From NCBI GenBank assembly GCA_021789565.1, contig JAJYJL010000584.1, positions 1 through 5,934 on the forward strand: a DNA stretch of 5,934 nucleotides, in the 5' to 3' direction. Under the pieces are notes generated by a model that was not told the origin of the DNA, ran no database searches, and saw only the letters and a list, made by a program, of their open reading frames with translations. The position numbers and the translations under genes are program-made. This document shows, one piece after another, positions 1 through 5,930 of the stretch. The first letter of the stretch is position 1. Every line of letters starts with the position of its first letter. This stretch comes from Acidobacteriota bacterium. GTDB taxonomy: Bacteria; Acidobacteriota; Terriglobia; UBA7540.

Positions 1-1089
1 GCGTTTGGCAAAACTGACGGCGAGGATAAAGAACGCAAGAGCGTCCCAGGCAGGAACCAGCCACAGCCTTTTCTTCAGCAATGGGTCCTTAAGCCCCCAA
101 ACCCCGACCGTCCAGGCCACGGCAATGCGCAGGACGAGGTAGGCACCTAGAAATCCCGTTGTGCCTTCCCATGTGTGCTGCACTAGCGTTGCGGCAACAA
201 CCCAGGGCAGGGCCTGCGTCAGGAGCCTGCCAAGCTGTCCCCAGGGGCGCGAATTCGTTACGCCAATGGCCCATTGGAGTTGATGTTTGACGGCGTCCAG
301 AGCTCCCTGCGCGGGTGAAAGTGTTGCCACCGTGTAGGGGATGAGCTCGACTTCGTGCCCCATGTCAGCAACGCGCCGGCCGAGTTCAAAATCATCGGAA
401 AAGCAATCCGCAATGGACTCGAATCCTCCAATGTCCCTCAGTGCCTGATCAGTAACGGCCATGGTGGCGCCGAGTGCAAACTTTACGCCCTCAAGTTGGC
501 GCGCAACAATCACTCCAGCCAAAAAGTCGGAGGTCAGGCCGATGGCTTCAATTTCAGAACCCAGTTTAGATTCTGGCTGCATGTGATACATGCAGGTCAC
601 GGCGCCTACCTGGGGATTACGGAACGGGCTTACAACGGCCCGCAAGTAATCGGGCTTAACGCGAATGTCGCTGTCGCTGATCACGAGGATCGAGTGACTG
701 GCTTCACGGGACAGCCTGCAAAGCTTGCGGACTTTATTGTTCCAGCCCTGACACGTGGAGCCGATCAAAAGGCGGATGTTGCAGTCGGGATAATCATCAA
801 TCACCTTCTGAACAACCGGGACAGCGGGATCATCCTCGTCGGCCACGCCAAACAGGATTTCATACTCCGGGTAGTCCAAATTGCAAAAGCTGGCGAAGTT
901 TTCGTAGGCATCGCGGTCGAGTCCGCGAACAGGTTTCAGGATGCTGACAGGAGGAGTGAAATCAGATCTCCAGCGGAAGGGGCGCCGAAAATAGCGCCAC
1001 GCGCTGGCCAGAACGACCAGATAATAAAGCAATGATATGATGGCGCCGACCGAAACAACCCACTCGATCAGGTGTAAGTGCAGGTGCAT
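1..1089 (-). CDS. hpnI: HpnI, hopanoid glycosyltransferase (C-terminus cut by window edge)
   Basis: Membrane-bound family 2/21-type glycosyltransferase; known HpnI proteins add N-acetylglucosamine to bacteriohopanetetrol at the inner membrane. Reading the minus strand from the ATG at 1089 gives 363 uninterrupted codons to the edge. Visible parts: an N-terminal membrane helix (about 10-30), ILKPVRGLD opening the GT-A domain, ADEDDP (83-88), the metal-binding DSD (139-141), the SDDFELG acidic motif (D232, D233), HQLQW (269-273) where this class usually has (Q/R)xxRW, then three C-terminal hydrophobic stretches (about 289-303, 313-333, 342-360). The family usually runs a few tens of residues further, so only a short tail is missing. 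Start: ATGs at 1098, 1095 and 1089 are in frame; 1089 is preferred because AGGA (1098-1101) lies 8 nt upstream of it. It follows the preceding small membrane protein gene by 16 nt, so co-transcription is likely. Family call is confident; sugar donor is from family knowledge. Confidence 0.9.
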   Translation of the reverse strand, partial: MHLHLHLIEWVVSVGAIISLLYYLVVLASAWRYFRRPFRWRSDFTPPVSILKPVRGLDRDAYENFASFCNLDYPEYEILFGVADEDDPAVPVVQKVIDDYPDCNIRLLIGSTCQGWNNKVRKLCRLSREASHSILVISDSDIRVKPDYLRAVVSPFRNPQVGAVTCMYHMQPESKLGSEIEAIGLTSDFLAGVIVARQLEGVKFALGATMAVTDQALRDIGGFESIADCFSDDFELGRRVADMGHEVELIPYTVATLSPAQGALDAVKHQLQWAIGVTNSRPWGQLGRLLTQALPWVVAATLVQHTWEGTTGFLGAYLVLRIAVAWTVGVWGLKDPLLKKRLWLVPAWDALAFFILAVSFAKR

Positions 1090-1105
1090 TCCCATCATCC
1101 TTAGT

Positions 1106-1477
1106 CTAGATGCAAACCAGCGCGACTCCGATGCACACGATAATGACGCCGACCCACCTTCTTCTGTTTACGTGCTCGCCCAGCAGGAATTGAGCGCCCA
1201 TGGCGCCCACGGCATAACTGGCAGCGGTGGCAGGAACTACCAGGCTTACGTTAGCCCAGGAAAGAAGGGCCAGCAACGAAAAGAAGGCTACGGCCATCAG
1301 GCCGATGCCTATCCAAAGCCACTTGACCCTTAAGGCGCGGCCGAGGAATCGCAACACATTTATCGGAGTGAAGCTTTTGACCTCACCAAGGGTCTTCATG
1401 CCGACAGACAGCGAAAGGTCTCCAAGCTGTCCCGCTATGACAATAATAGCAATAAAAAGTGCTGTTTTAGCCGTCAT
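1106..1477 (-). CDS. Small four-helix SMR/EamA-type membrane protein, second of a pair
   Basis: 123 residues, almost entirely hydrophobic, with four predicted membrane helices (about 5-26, 53-73, 77-98, 108-123). This is the size and layout of one small multidrug resistance (SMR) protein or one half of an EamA/DMT transporter. The segments GDLSLSVGMK (19-28), LSWANVSLVVPA and LGEHVNRRRWVGV near the C-terminus match the upstream gene closely, so the two are paralogs. Its ATG overlaps the TGA of that gene (ATGA, 1477-1474), with no clear Shine-Dalgarno site, which suggests translational coupling and a fixed ratio. Loop 1 (K28, K34, R43, R47, R50, K52) and the last loop (R105-R107) are strongly basic, so the positive-inside rule predicts both termini outside. 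EmrE Glu14 has no clear counterpart; D20 is the only acidic residue within helix 1. The AGQL stretch and C-terminal helix recall ArnE. Proposed role, by context only: half of a heterodimeric flippase for glycosylated hopanoid. A drug or metabolite exporter remains possible. Confidence 0.85.
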   Translation of the reverse strand: MTAKTALFIAIIVIAGQLGDLSLSVGMKTLGEVKSFTPINVLRFLGRALRVKWLWIGIGLMAVAFFSLLALLSWANVSLVVPATAASYAVGAMGAQFLLGEHVNRRRWVGVIIVCIGVALVCI

Positions 1478-1890
1478 CTATTTTGATTCGTAGTGGGCTG
1501 TGTCCCGCCTACCACGAAAACCCCCGCGCAAATCAGGCTGACCCCGACCCAGCGGGTTACCGGGACGTGTTCTCCCAGAAAGAAGCATCCCATCAGCGCC
1601 ACGAGGACGTAGCCGATTGCCGAGGCGGGCGAAACATAGCTGAAGTCCGCCCAGGAAAGCACCAGCATATAGCTGAGCAGAAACATCATCAGCAGCCCGA
1701 TGGCCAGCCAGATGGTGCCGGTGCCAAAGGCCCTTGCAAAGTAAGCGATGGCAGCCGCCGGCGCCCAACTGTTTAGCTGACCTACGCTCTTCATGCCCTG
1801 ACTGAGCATGACGTCACCAGACGACCCAAATGTGACCATAAATGCCAGCAAAATAAGGGTCTTGCCACGCTGGCCTTTTGATTCAGACAT
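1474..1890 (-). CDS. Small four-helix SMR/EamA-type membrane protein, first of a pair
   Basis: 138 residues with a basic N-terminus (K5, R8, K10), four hydrophobic helices (about 11-31, 59-79, 85-105, 114-128) and a short polar tail. It is a paralog of the next gene: shared blocks are GDVMLSQGMKSVG (25-37), LSWADFSYVSPASA and FLGEHVPVTRWVGV. Helix 1 contains D26 within the membrane segment; the catalytic glutamate of classical drug-exporting SMR proteins is not evident. Charge is roughly balanced between the two faces, unlike the partner, so orientation cannot be read firmly from sequence. The gene starts 47 nt after the hpnJ stop and overlaps the next gene by 4 nt. The start at 1890 has only a weak GGAAG three bases upstream. 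Two unequal SMR-like proteins encoded back to back usually form a heterodimer (EbrAB, ArnEF), and the position inside an hpnJ-hpnI operon points to a lipid substrate. The family call is good; the substrate is inference. Confidence 0.85.
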   Translation of the reverse strand: MSESKGQRGKTLILLAFMVTFGSSGDVMLSQGMKSVGQLNSWAPAAAIAYFARAFGTGTIWLAIGLLMMFLLSYMLVLSWADFSYVSPASAIGYVLVALMGCFFLGEHVPVTRWVGVSLICAGVFVVGGTQPTTNQNR

Positions 1891-1937
1891 GAACTTCCAT
1901 AGCGCAAGAAAACAGGATTTGACACGGCCCGCGCGGC

Positions 1938-3419
1938 CTAGTCGATGGCCGGCACACTGACCCGGGTGGTCTTTTGAGGACCTTTACGCGCAAACTTGAG
2001 CCGCTCAGCCCGCAGCCGGAGGAATTCCACGGCTTCCTGGTAAAGGCGCTTGCGCTCGTCGTTATTCCACAAAGCCTTCCGCATGATTCGCCACACAACG
2101 CGCGGGCGGAAGTAGTATTCGTCATAGAACCGGTTAACGCCCTGCATCATCTCGAAGGTGCTAAGTCCGGGATATTCGATGTGCGGCAACTGGTGGCCGC
2201 TCGTATCCGACATGGGCAGATTTACAAGTTGCCCGGCCTGGAGCAACTGGTTGTACATTTCCGTCCCGGGATATCCGTGTGCAATGGAAACCTGGATGGT
2301 TTCAGTGTCGAGTTCCTTAGCGAAATCGATGGTTCGCTGAATGGTTTCCGGAGTTTCACCCGGCAAGCCGATGATGAAATCCCCGTGGATGGCAATGCCG
2401 ACCTCCTTACAGTTCTTCGCAAACCTGCGGGCCATTTCAGTCGTAGCGCCCTTCTTGATGTTCTTCAGGATCTGGTCGTCCCCTGACTCAAAGCCCACAA
2501 TAAAGAGACGCGCACCACCGTCGGCCATGGCTTTCAGCGTTTCATAGTCACTGTGGTCGCGAGCCGTGCACGACCATCGGAAGCCGAGCGGTTTGAACTT
2601 CTTGCAAAGCTCCAGCACGCGATCCTTACGGATATTGAAGGTGTCATCGTCAAAGAAGAATTCTTTCGCCTGCGGAAAAAGCTTTAGTGCGCCACGAATT
2701 TCGCTGACCACGTTGTCCACAGAGCGAGTGCGCCACGCGTGGCCGGAAAGGGTCTGCGGCCAAAGGCAAAAGGTGCAGAGCGCGGGACATCCGCGCGAAG
2801 TATAGAACGAAACGAAGGGATGGAGGAGAAAAGGGACGTTGTAATTCTCAATCGTCACGTTGCGCTTGTAAACTTCCGTCGCAAACGGCAACCGGTCCAG
2901 GTCTTCGCTCTGGAGTTCTTTGCGCGGCGGATTGTGAACGATCTTTCCGTCCTTACGGTAGCTGGCGCCCAGAATCTCGCTTAGCGGCTTGCCTTGCGCA
3001 AACTCGACCACGGCATAGTCAAATTCGCCGCGGACGATGAAATCAATGTCCTCGCTGGCCATCAGGCTCTCATCGGGTTTTACCTGCACGGGAGGGCCCA
3101 CAAAGGCGACTTTCAGACTGGGCTTGGCCTCCTTCATCTTGCGGACGAGTTTAAGGTCAATCTCAAACCCTACGGCAGACGTAAACAGGACCACAAAATC
3201 ATAGTCTTTCGAGATTTCTACCGTTTGCTGCTGCGAGACCTTGTGCGGAGGCGCATCGAGCAGGCGGCTTCCAGGCAACATGCCCGCGGCATAAGTCAGC
3301 CAAACGGGATACCAATACGACTCAATCTCACGCGTGGCCGGCCATCTCGAGCTTGCACCTCCGTCGAACTTCTCAAAGCTTGGAGGATTCAGCAAGAGCG
3401 TCTTCAAAACGGACCCCAT
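1938..3419 (-). CDS. hpnJ: HpnJ, hopanoid radical SAM enzyme (B12-binding class architecture)
   Basis: 493 residues, the usual size for HpnJ. In organisms studied, HpnJ acts after HpnI and HpnK and converts bacteriohopanetetrol glucosamine to the cyclitol ether, a ring contraction of the sugar. The N-terminal part (about 1-170) has the HpnJ opening NPPSFEKFDGG, the REIESYWYPVWL block and a Rossmann-like fold of the B12-binding type (VVLFTSAVGFEIDLK, VAFVGPPV), without the classical DxHxxG cobalamin-ligand motif. The radical SAM core starts at SFYTSRGCPALCTFC; C211, C215 and C218 form the CxxxCxxC cluster site that binds [4Fe-4S] and SAM. Later core signatures are FFFDDDTFNI (254-263), GFESGDDQI (309-317) and GDFIIGLPGETPET (346-359). 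The C-terminus is basic and helical. The start is firm: AAGGGAG lies five bases upstream. First gene of the likely hpnJ-SMR-SMR-hpnI operon. Activity on the sugar is family knowledge; an iron-sulfur protein in the cytoplasm or on the inner membrane face is expected. Confidence 0.93.
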   Translation of the reverse strand: MGSVLKTLLLNPPSFEKFDGGASSRWPATREIESYWYPVWLTYAAGMLPGSRLLDAPPHKVSQQQTVEISKDYDFVVLFTSAVGFEIDLKLVRKMKEAKPSLKVAFVGPPVQVKPDESLMASEDIDFIVRGEFDYAVVEFAQGKPLSEILGASYRKDGKIVHNPPRKELQSEDLDRLPFATEVYKRNVTIENYNVPFLLHPFVSFYTSRGCPALCTFCLWPQTLSGHAWRTRSVDNVVSEIRGALKLFPQAKEFFFDDDTFNIRKDRVLELCKKFKPLGFRWSCTARDHSDYETLKAMADGGARLFIVGFESGDDQILKNIKKGATTEMARRFAKNCKEVGIAIHGDFIIGLPGETPETIQRTIDFAKELDTETIQVSIAHGYPGTEMYNQLLQAGQLVNLPMSDTSGHQLPHIEYPGLSTFEMMQGVNRFYDEYYFRPRVVWRIMRKALWNNDERKRLYQEAVEFLRLRAERLKFARKGPQKTTRVSVPAID

Positions 3420-3424
3420 ACAGA

Positions 3425-3431
3425 CTCCCTT
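3425..3431 (-). promoter_or_regulatory. Strong ribosome binding site of hpnJ
   Basis: The minus strand reads AAGGGAG, then five bases, then the ATG at 3419. It is the clearest Shine-Dalgarno sequence in the window and fixes the hpnJ start. The downstream genes have weak or coupled initiation sites, so this is probably the main ribosome entry point of the operon. Confidence 0.75.
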
Positions 3432-3479
3432 CTAATCGCAACATCATTCGGCAATGTTAAGCATCCGCCCGTCCGGGTT

Positions 3480-3509
3480 ATTGTACACGAAAGTCTTGAC
3501 TTTGTTCGA
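3480..3509 (-). promoter_or_regulatory. Candidate sigma-70-type promoter for the hpnJ operon
   Basis: On the minus strand TACAAT (3485-3480) matches the -10 consensus at five of six positions. The best -35 partner is TCGAAC (3509-3504), 18 nt upstream and matching only three of six, so this would need an activator or be weak. Transcription would start about 7 nt past the -10 box and leave a leader of roughly 50 nt before the hpnJ ATG. The location, between the TPR gene and hpnJ, suits an independent promoter for the hopanoid genes. Judged by eye only. Confidence 0.3.
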
Positions 3510-3570
3510 ATTGCTTGCGCTGGAACGGGACGCTGATTGCCCTGCACATCAATCATTAAGTTTACCGCGT

Positions 3571-3619
3571 AGCGTTCAAGAGGGCCATCTTCTGAACGCT
3601 GAGGAGCGGTCTCTTCAGC
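3571..3619 (-). terminator. Two overlapping hairpins after the TPR gene, possible terminator
   Basis: Hairpin one is a perfect 8-bp inverted repeat, AGCGTTCA (3571-3578) with TGAACGCT (3593-3600), and a 14-nt loop. Hairpin two pairs 3598-3606 with 3611-3619, nine positions with one mismatch (G-T on the plus strand, A-C in minus-strand RNA) and a 4-nt loop. They share bases 3598-3600, so only one can form fully at a time. They begin 16 bases beyond the stop codon of the TPR gene. No run of U follows on the minus strand, so a classical intrinsic terminator is not supported. A Rho-type end, RNA-stabilising structure or attenuator-like switch are alternatives. Confidence 0.35.
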
Positions 3620-3634
3620 CGATTCCCGGCACCG

Positions 3635-4636
3635 CTAATTGGTATCCAGCCGTTTGAGGGCGTTCTGCGCCGGCTGATTGTCCGGGCTCAACCGCAGCGC
3701 CGAACGGTATTGCTCGATCGCAAGCTCCTTTTTCCCCCACATTTCATAAATCTGCCCCAGCCAGTCGTGCGCCGCTGCATGGGGAGGGAAATCGTCCCTC
3801 CGTGGGCTCCTGGCAAGGTAGAGTTTCAAGTCCTGCTCGGCCTTGGAAAGGCTTTGCCGCTTCATCACATTGGCGACCGCGGTGTAATAGTCGATGCGGG
3901 GATCATTGGGCACGATGAGCGATACGGCCCGCACTGCAGCTTCAACTCCTGCCGGCCTCTGGTTGGCCTCATAGAAATCTGCAATCTCAAAATAATCTCC
4001 AGCGCGCTGCGGCTTTGCTCCCAGGACTTTGCGATATTCCACATCGGCAAGCTCAGGCCTGCCCAAATCCCGCCAATAGATGGCGCGGGCCAGGTCGCCT
4101 TCTGTGGGGTTGCGTGAGGCGATATCCTGTACCTGTGCCCAGGCATTGTCCTTGCTCCCGCCCAGTATCCACGGAGCCTGAAGGTAAAACTCCATCAGGT
4201 CGCGCCTCGCTGGCAGGTTGTCGGGATCGAGCTGCACGGCCGTCTGGTATTCCAGCCTGGCCTTGCGTGCAAGCCAGAAACTGCGGTCCATGTCGGCCTT
4301 CATACCGTAGGACCGTGCCAGCCAGAAGTGTGATTCCGAACAATCGGGCGACAACTGTACGGCACGCTCGGCAAAATTGACGGCCTGACCGTACTTGCCC
4401 ATATCCAGAAACGAGCGGGCCAGCCATAAAGCGGCCTGGGCGTTATTCGGGTTTTTTGCAAGCTCTTGCTGAAGAGTCTCAGCCGCCTTCGCATACTGTC
4501 CGGCGTCCAGATCCGCTGCAATCTCGGGCCGCGCCGGGCACGGACCGCCCGCCGCATCTCCCTTGGTCCATGCCTGGACACAAAGCGCCAGGCTACAAAG
4601 TACTGCTGCCAGAATCGGTTGTCTGAAAAATGTCAT
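3635..4636 (-). CDS. Exported tetratricopeptide-repeat protein
   Basis: 333 residues. The first 22 form a signal peptide: a charged start, a hydrophobic stretch (8-20) and a VQA cleavage site before W23, placing the mature protein in the periplasm. C19 is preceded by LAL, not a good lipobox. The mature part is helical TPR repeats: about 46-62 (AAETLQQELAKNPNN), 66-98 (WLARSFLDMGKYGQAVNFAERAVQLSP), 101-138 ending in AVQLDPD, 184-209, 215-245, 252-278 and a final clear unit 288-321 (WLGQIYEMWGKKELAIEQYRSALRLSPDN). The insertion EFYLQAPWILGGSKDNA (149-165) recalls a motif I have seen in a group of bacterial TPR proteins of unknown role. TPR proteins are scaffolds, so no enzymatic function is claimed. 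An in-frame TGA two codons upstream limits the start to 4636 or later; there is no obvious Shine-Dalgarno site. It lies upstream of hpnJ on the same strand but 215 bp away, so sharing a transcript is uncertain. Confidence 0.82.
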   Translation of the reverse strand: MTFFRQPILAAVLCSLALCVQAWTKGDAAGGPCPARPEIAADLDAGQYAKAAETLQQELAKNPNNAQAALWLARSFLDMGKYGQAVNFAERAVQLSPDCSESHFWLARSYGMKADMDRSFWLARKARLEYQTAVQLDPDNLPARRDLMEFYLQAPWILGGSKDNAWAQVQDIASRNPTEGDLARAIYWRDLGRPELADVEYRKVLGAKPQRAGDYFEIADFYEANQRPAGVEAAVRAVSLIVPNDPRIDYYTAVANVMKRQSLSKAEQDLKLYLARSPRRDDFPPHAAAHDWLGQIYEMWGKKELAIEQYRSALRLSPDNQPAQNALKRLDTN

Positions 4637-4865
4637 AAGTCAGAAAGGTAACTTGGCAGGAACTATGAGGTGGTTTGCGGCAGGCCTCCGTTGTGGAAAA
4701 AATCCATAAGCAGCATATCTTAACAAAAACCTCCCCTAAACGCCTACAGCGTAATTCGGAAAGCGGCCAACCCACTCGTAAATATGATGCATCGTTTTGG
4801 CAGAAGGCAACATCAATATGGATTGAGTTTCCAGTGGCTTACCAAACCCCTTCAGTAGCTGGCTG

Positions 4866-4884
4866 GCGGAGACTAAGTCTCCGC
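4866..4884. repeat. Perfect 9-bp inverted repeat with one central base
   Basis: GCGGAGACT, A, AGTCTCCGC: both arms match exactly. It sits just upstream of a TTGACG box and 77 bases before the chosen ispH start. In DNA it has the form of an operator for a dimeric regulator; in RNA it would give an 8-bp stem with a 3-nt loop, followed by TTATCTT, which could act as a weak terminator for rightward transcription. It could also be a dispersed REP-like palindrome. The sequence alone cannot choose between these. Confidence 0.6.
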
Positions 4885-4889
4885 TTATC

Positions 4890-4918
4890 TTGACGGTGGG
4901 AAAAGACCATGAGAGGAT
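4890..4918 (+). promoter_or_regulatory. Weak candidate promoter for ispH
   Basis: TTGACG (4890-4895) matches the -35 consensus at five of six positions. A 17-nt spacer leads to GAGGAT (4913-4918), only three of six for the -10. Transcription would begin near 4925, giving a leader of under 40 nt to the ATG at 4962. The inverted repeat at 4866-4884 would then be centred near -50, a position typical for activator sites. The weak -10 keeps this tentative. Confidence 0.22.
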
Positions 4919-4961
4919 TAGGTTTACTGGGCGTGTAGCAGGAAAGGATGATAAAAAGAGA

Positions 4962-5930
4962 ATGAACGTGAACAGTCACGTTGAGAACCCTGTACGCACC
5001 GAGCCAGGGACGCTCCTGCTGATGCGTCCGAGGGGGTTTTGTGCTGGTGTTATCCGCGCTATTGACGTTGTCCGCATGGTCCTGGAAAAGCTAGGACCGC
5101 CCGTATATGTTCGCAGGGAGATTGTCCATAACCGTTACGTCGTGGACGAACTGGCCAGCCAAGGCGCGGTTTTCGTTGAGAACCTCGAGGAAGTCCCAAC
5201 TGGCGCCGTGGTAATTTTCAGTGCTCACGGAGTGTCACCCGCAGTCCGGGAGGAAGCGAGAGCCCGCAACCTTCGTATCATTGACGCCACCTGCCCGCTG
5301 GTCACCAAAGTCCACCTGGAAGTTATCCGCTACGCGCGCGAAAAATACACGATCGTCCTGATTGGCCACCGCGATCACGATGAAATGATCGGTACCCTGG
5401 GTGAGGCGCCGGAAGCTATCCAGCTGATTTCCTCTGTGGCCGATGTGGAAACCCTGGAGCCGGTTGATCCTAACCGCATTGTTTACCTGACGCAAACAAC
5501 CCTCAGCCTTGATGACACCGCCGAAATCGTGGGCAGGCTGAAAGAGCGTTTTCCGGCGATTGTTGGTCCACCTGGACAGGACATTTGCTATGCTACCCAG
5601 AACCGTCAGATGGCCGTGAAGGCCGTTGCTCCCAAGGCGGAAGCAATTCTTGTGGTGGGGGCGCAGAACAGTTCGAATTCGAACCGGCTGGTGGAAGTGG
5701 CACGGCGGGCGGGAACGTCGGCTTACCTGATCGGTAACGCCAGCGATATCCTTCCGGAATGGGTCAATGGCAACCGCCGCATTGGGGTTACCGCAGGCGC
5801 GTCAACGCCTGAGGTCCTGGTCCGTGAGGTCGTGGACCGCTTAAAGAAACTGGGCTTTACAAATGTTGAGGAAGTTGAGTGGATCGAGGAAGACGTTCGC
5901 TTTGCTCTGCCGGCGGAGTTGAAGGTCTAA
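4962..5930 (+). CDS. ispH: IspH (LytB), HMBPP reductase of the MEP isoprenoid pathway
   Basis: Cytoplasmic [4Fe-4S] enzyme that reduces HMBPP to IPP and DMAPP, the last MEP step and the source of squalene and hopanoid carbon. From the ATG at 4962 the protein has 322 residues, normal for the family. The cluster cysteines are C27 (RPRGFCAGV), C111 (DATCPLVTKVH) and C209 (DICYATQNRQ). Substrate-binding residues are present: H56 (HNRYVVDEL), H89 (FSAHGVS), H139 and E141 (RDHDEMIGT), LTQTTLSLDDT (176-186), NSSNSNRL (236-243) and GASTPE (279-284). All catalytic positions appear intact, so it should be active. Start: a longer frame opens at TTG 4890, but its 24 extra residues are very basic and unlike the family; 4962 leaves a 17-residue lead before LLLMRPRGFCAGV. 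The ribosome site is only a purine-rich stretch (4941-4961), and GTG 4968 is possible. TAA is followed at once by AGGA, so another gene probably follows closely. Confidence 0.96.
   Translation: MNVNSHVENPVRTEPGTLLLMRPRGFCAGVIRAIDVVRMVLEKLGPPVYVRREIVHNRYVVDELASQGAVFVENLEEVPTGAVVIFSAHGVSPAVREEARARNLRIIDATCPLVTKVHLEVIRYAREKYTIVLIGHRDHDEMIGTLGEAPEAIQLISSVADVETLEPVDPNRIVYLTQTTLSLDDTAEIVGRLKERFPAIVGPPGQDICYATQNRQMAVKAVAPKAEAILVVGAQNSSNSNRLVEVARRAGTSAYLIGNASDILPEWVNGNRRIGVTAGASTPEVLVREVVDRLKKLGFTNVEEVEWIEEDVRFALPAELKV

Larger units (their letters stand above)
4637..4961. other. Divergent intergenic region between the TPR gene and ispH
   Basis: 325 bp without a convincing gene. It must hold the promoters for the leftward TPR gene and probably the rightward ispH. 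I see no strong paired -35/-10 set for the TPR gene. The left part has A-rich stretches (4697-4730) and a GATGCATC palindrome (4786-4793) of doubtful meaning. The right part contains the perfect inverted repeat at 4866-4884 and a TTGACG box listed separately. Open frames crossing it (for example 4675-4893 on plus) lack a ribosome site and have a composition unlike a protein. Confidence 0.6.

Noticed and set aside
355..1035. A 226-residue plus-strand open frame.
   Set aside because: It lies antisense to hpnI, whose minus-strand reading shows all glycosyltransferase motifs. The plus-strand product matches nothing I know and is explained by codon bias of the opposite strand.
1106..1890. The two small membrane genes as one frameshifted ten-helix EamA transporter.
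   Set aside because: Each has its own start and complete four-helix unit ending in the same motif, and they are joined by a clean ATGA overlap. This is a pair, not a broken gene.
1974..2486. A 170-residue plus-strand open frame, and 2994-3536 with 180 residues.
   Set aside because: Both are antisense to hpnJ, which is intact and motif-complete across the same bases.
3496..3501. TTGACT on the plus strand as a -35 box.
   Set aside because: No -10-like hexamer follows at a workable distance, and the downstream plus strand has no gene until ispH.
4578..4580. C19 of the TPR protein as a lipoprotein cysteine.
   Set aside because: The preceding residues are LAL; a lipobox normally has G, A or S just before the cysteine. 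A signal peptidase I site after A22 fits better.
4675..4893. A 72-residue plus-strand frame in the divergent region.
   Set aside because: No ribosome binding site, no recognisable domain, low-confidence composition, and it spans the inverted repeat. It may be chance.
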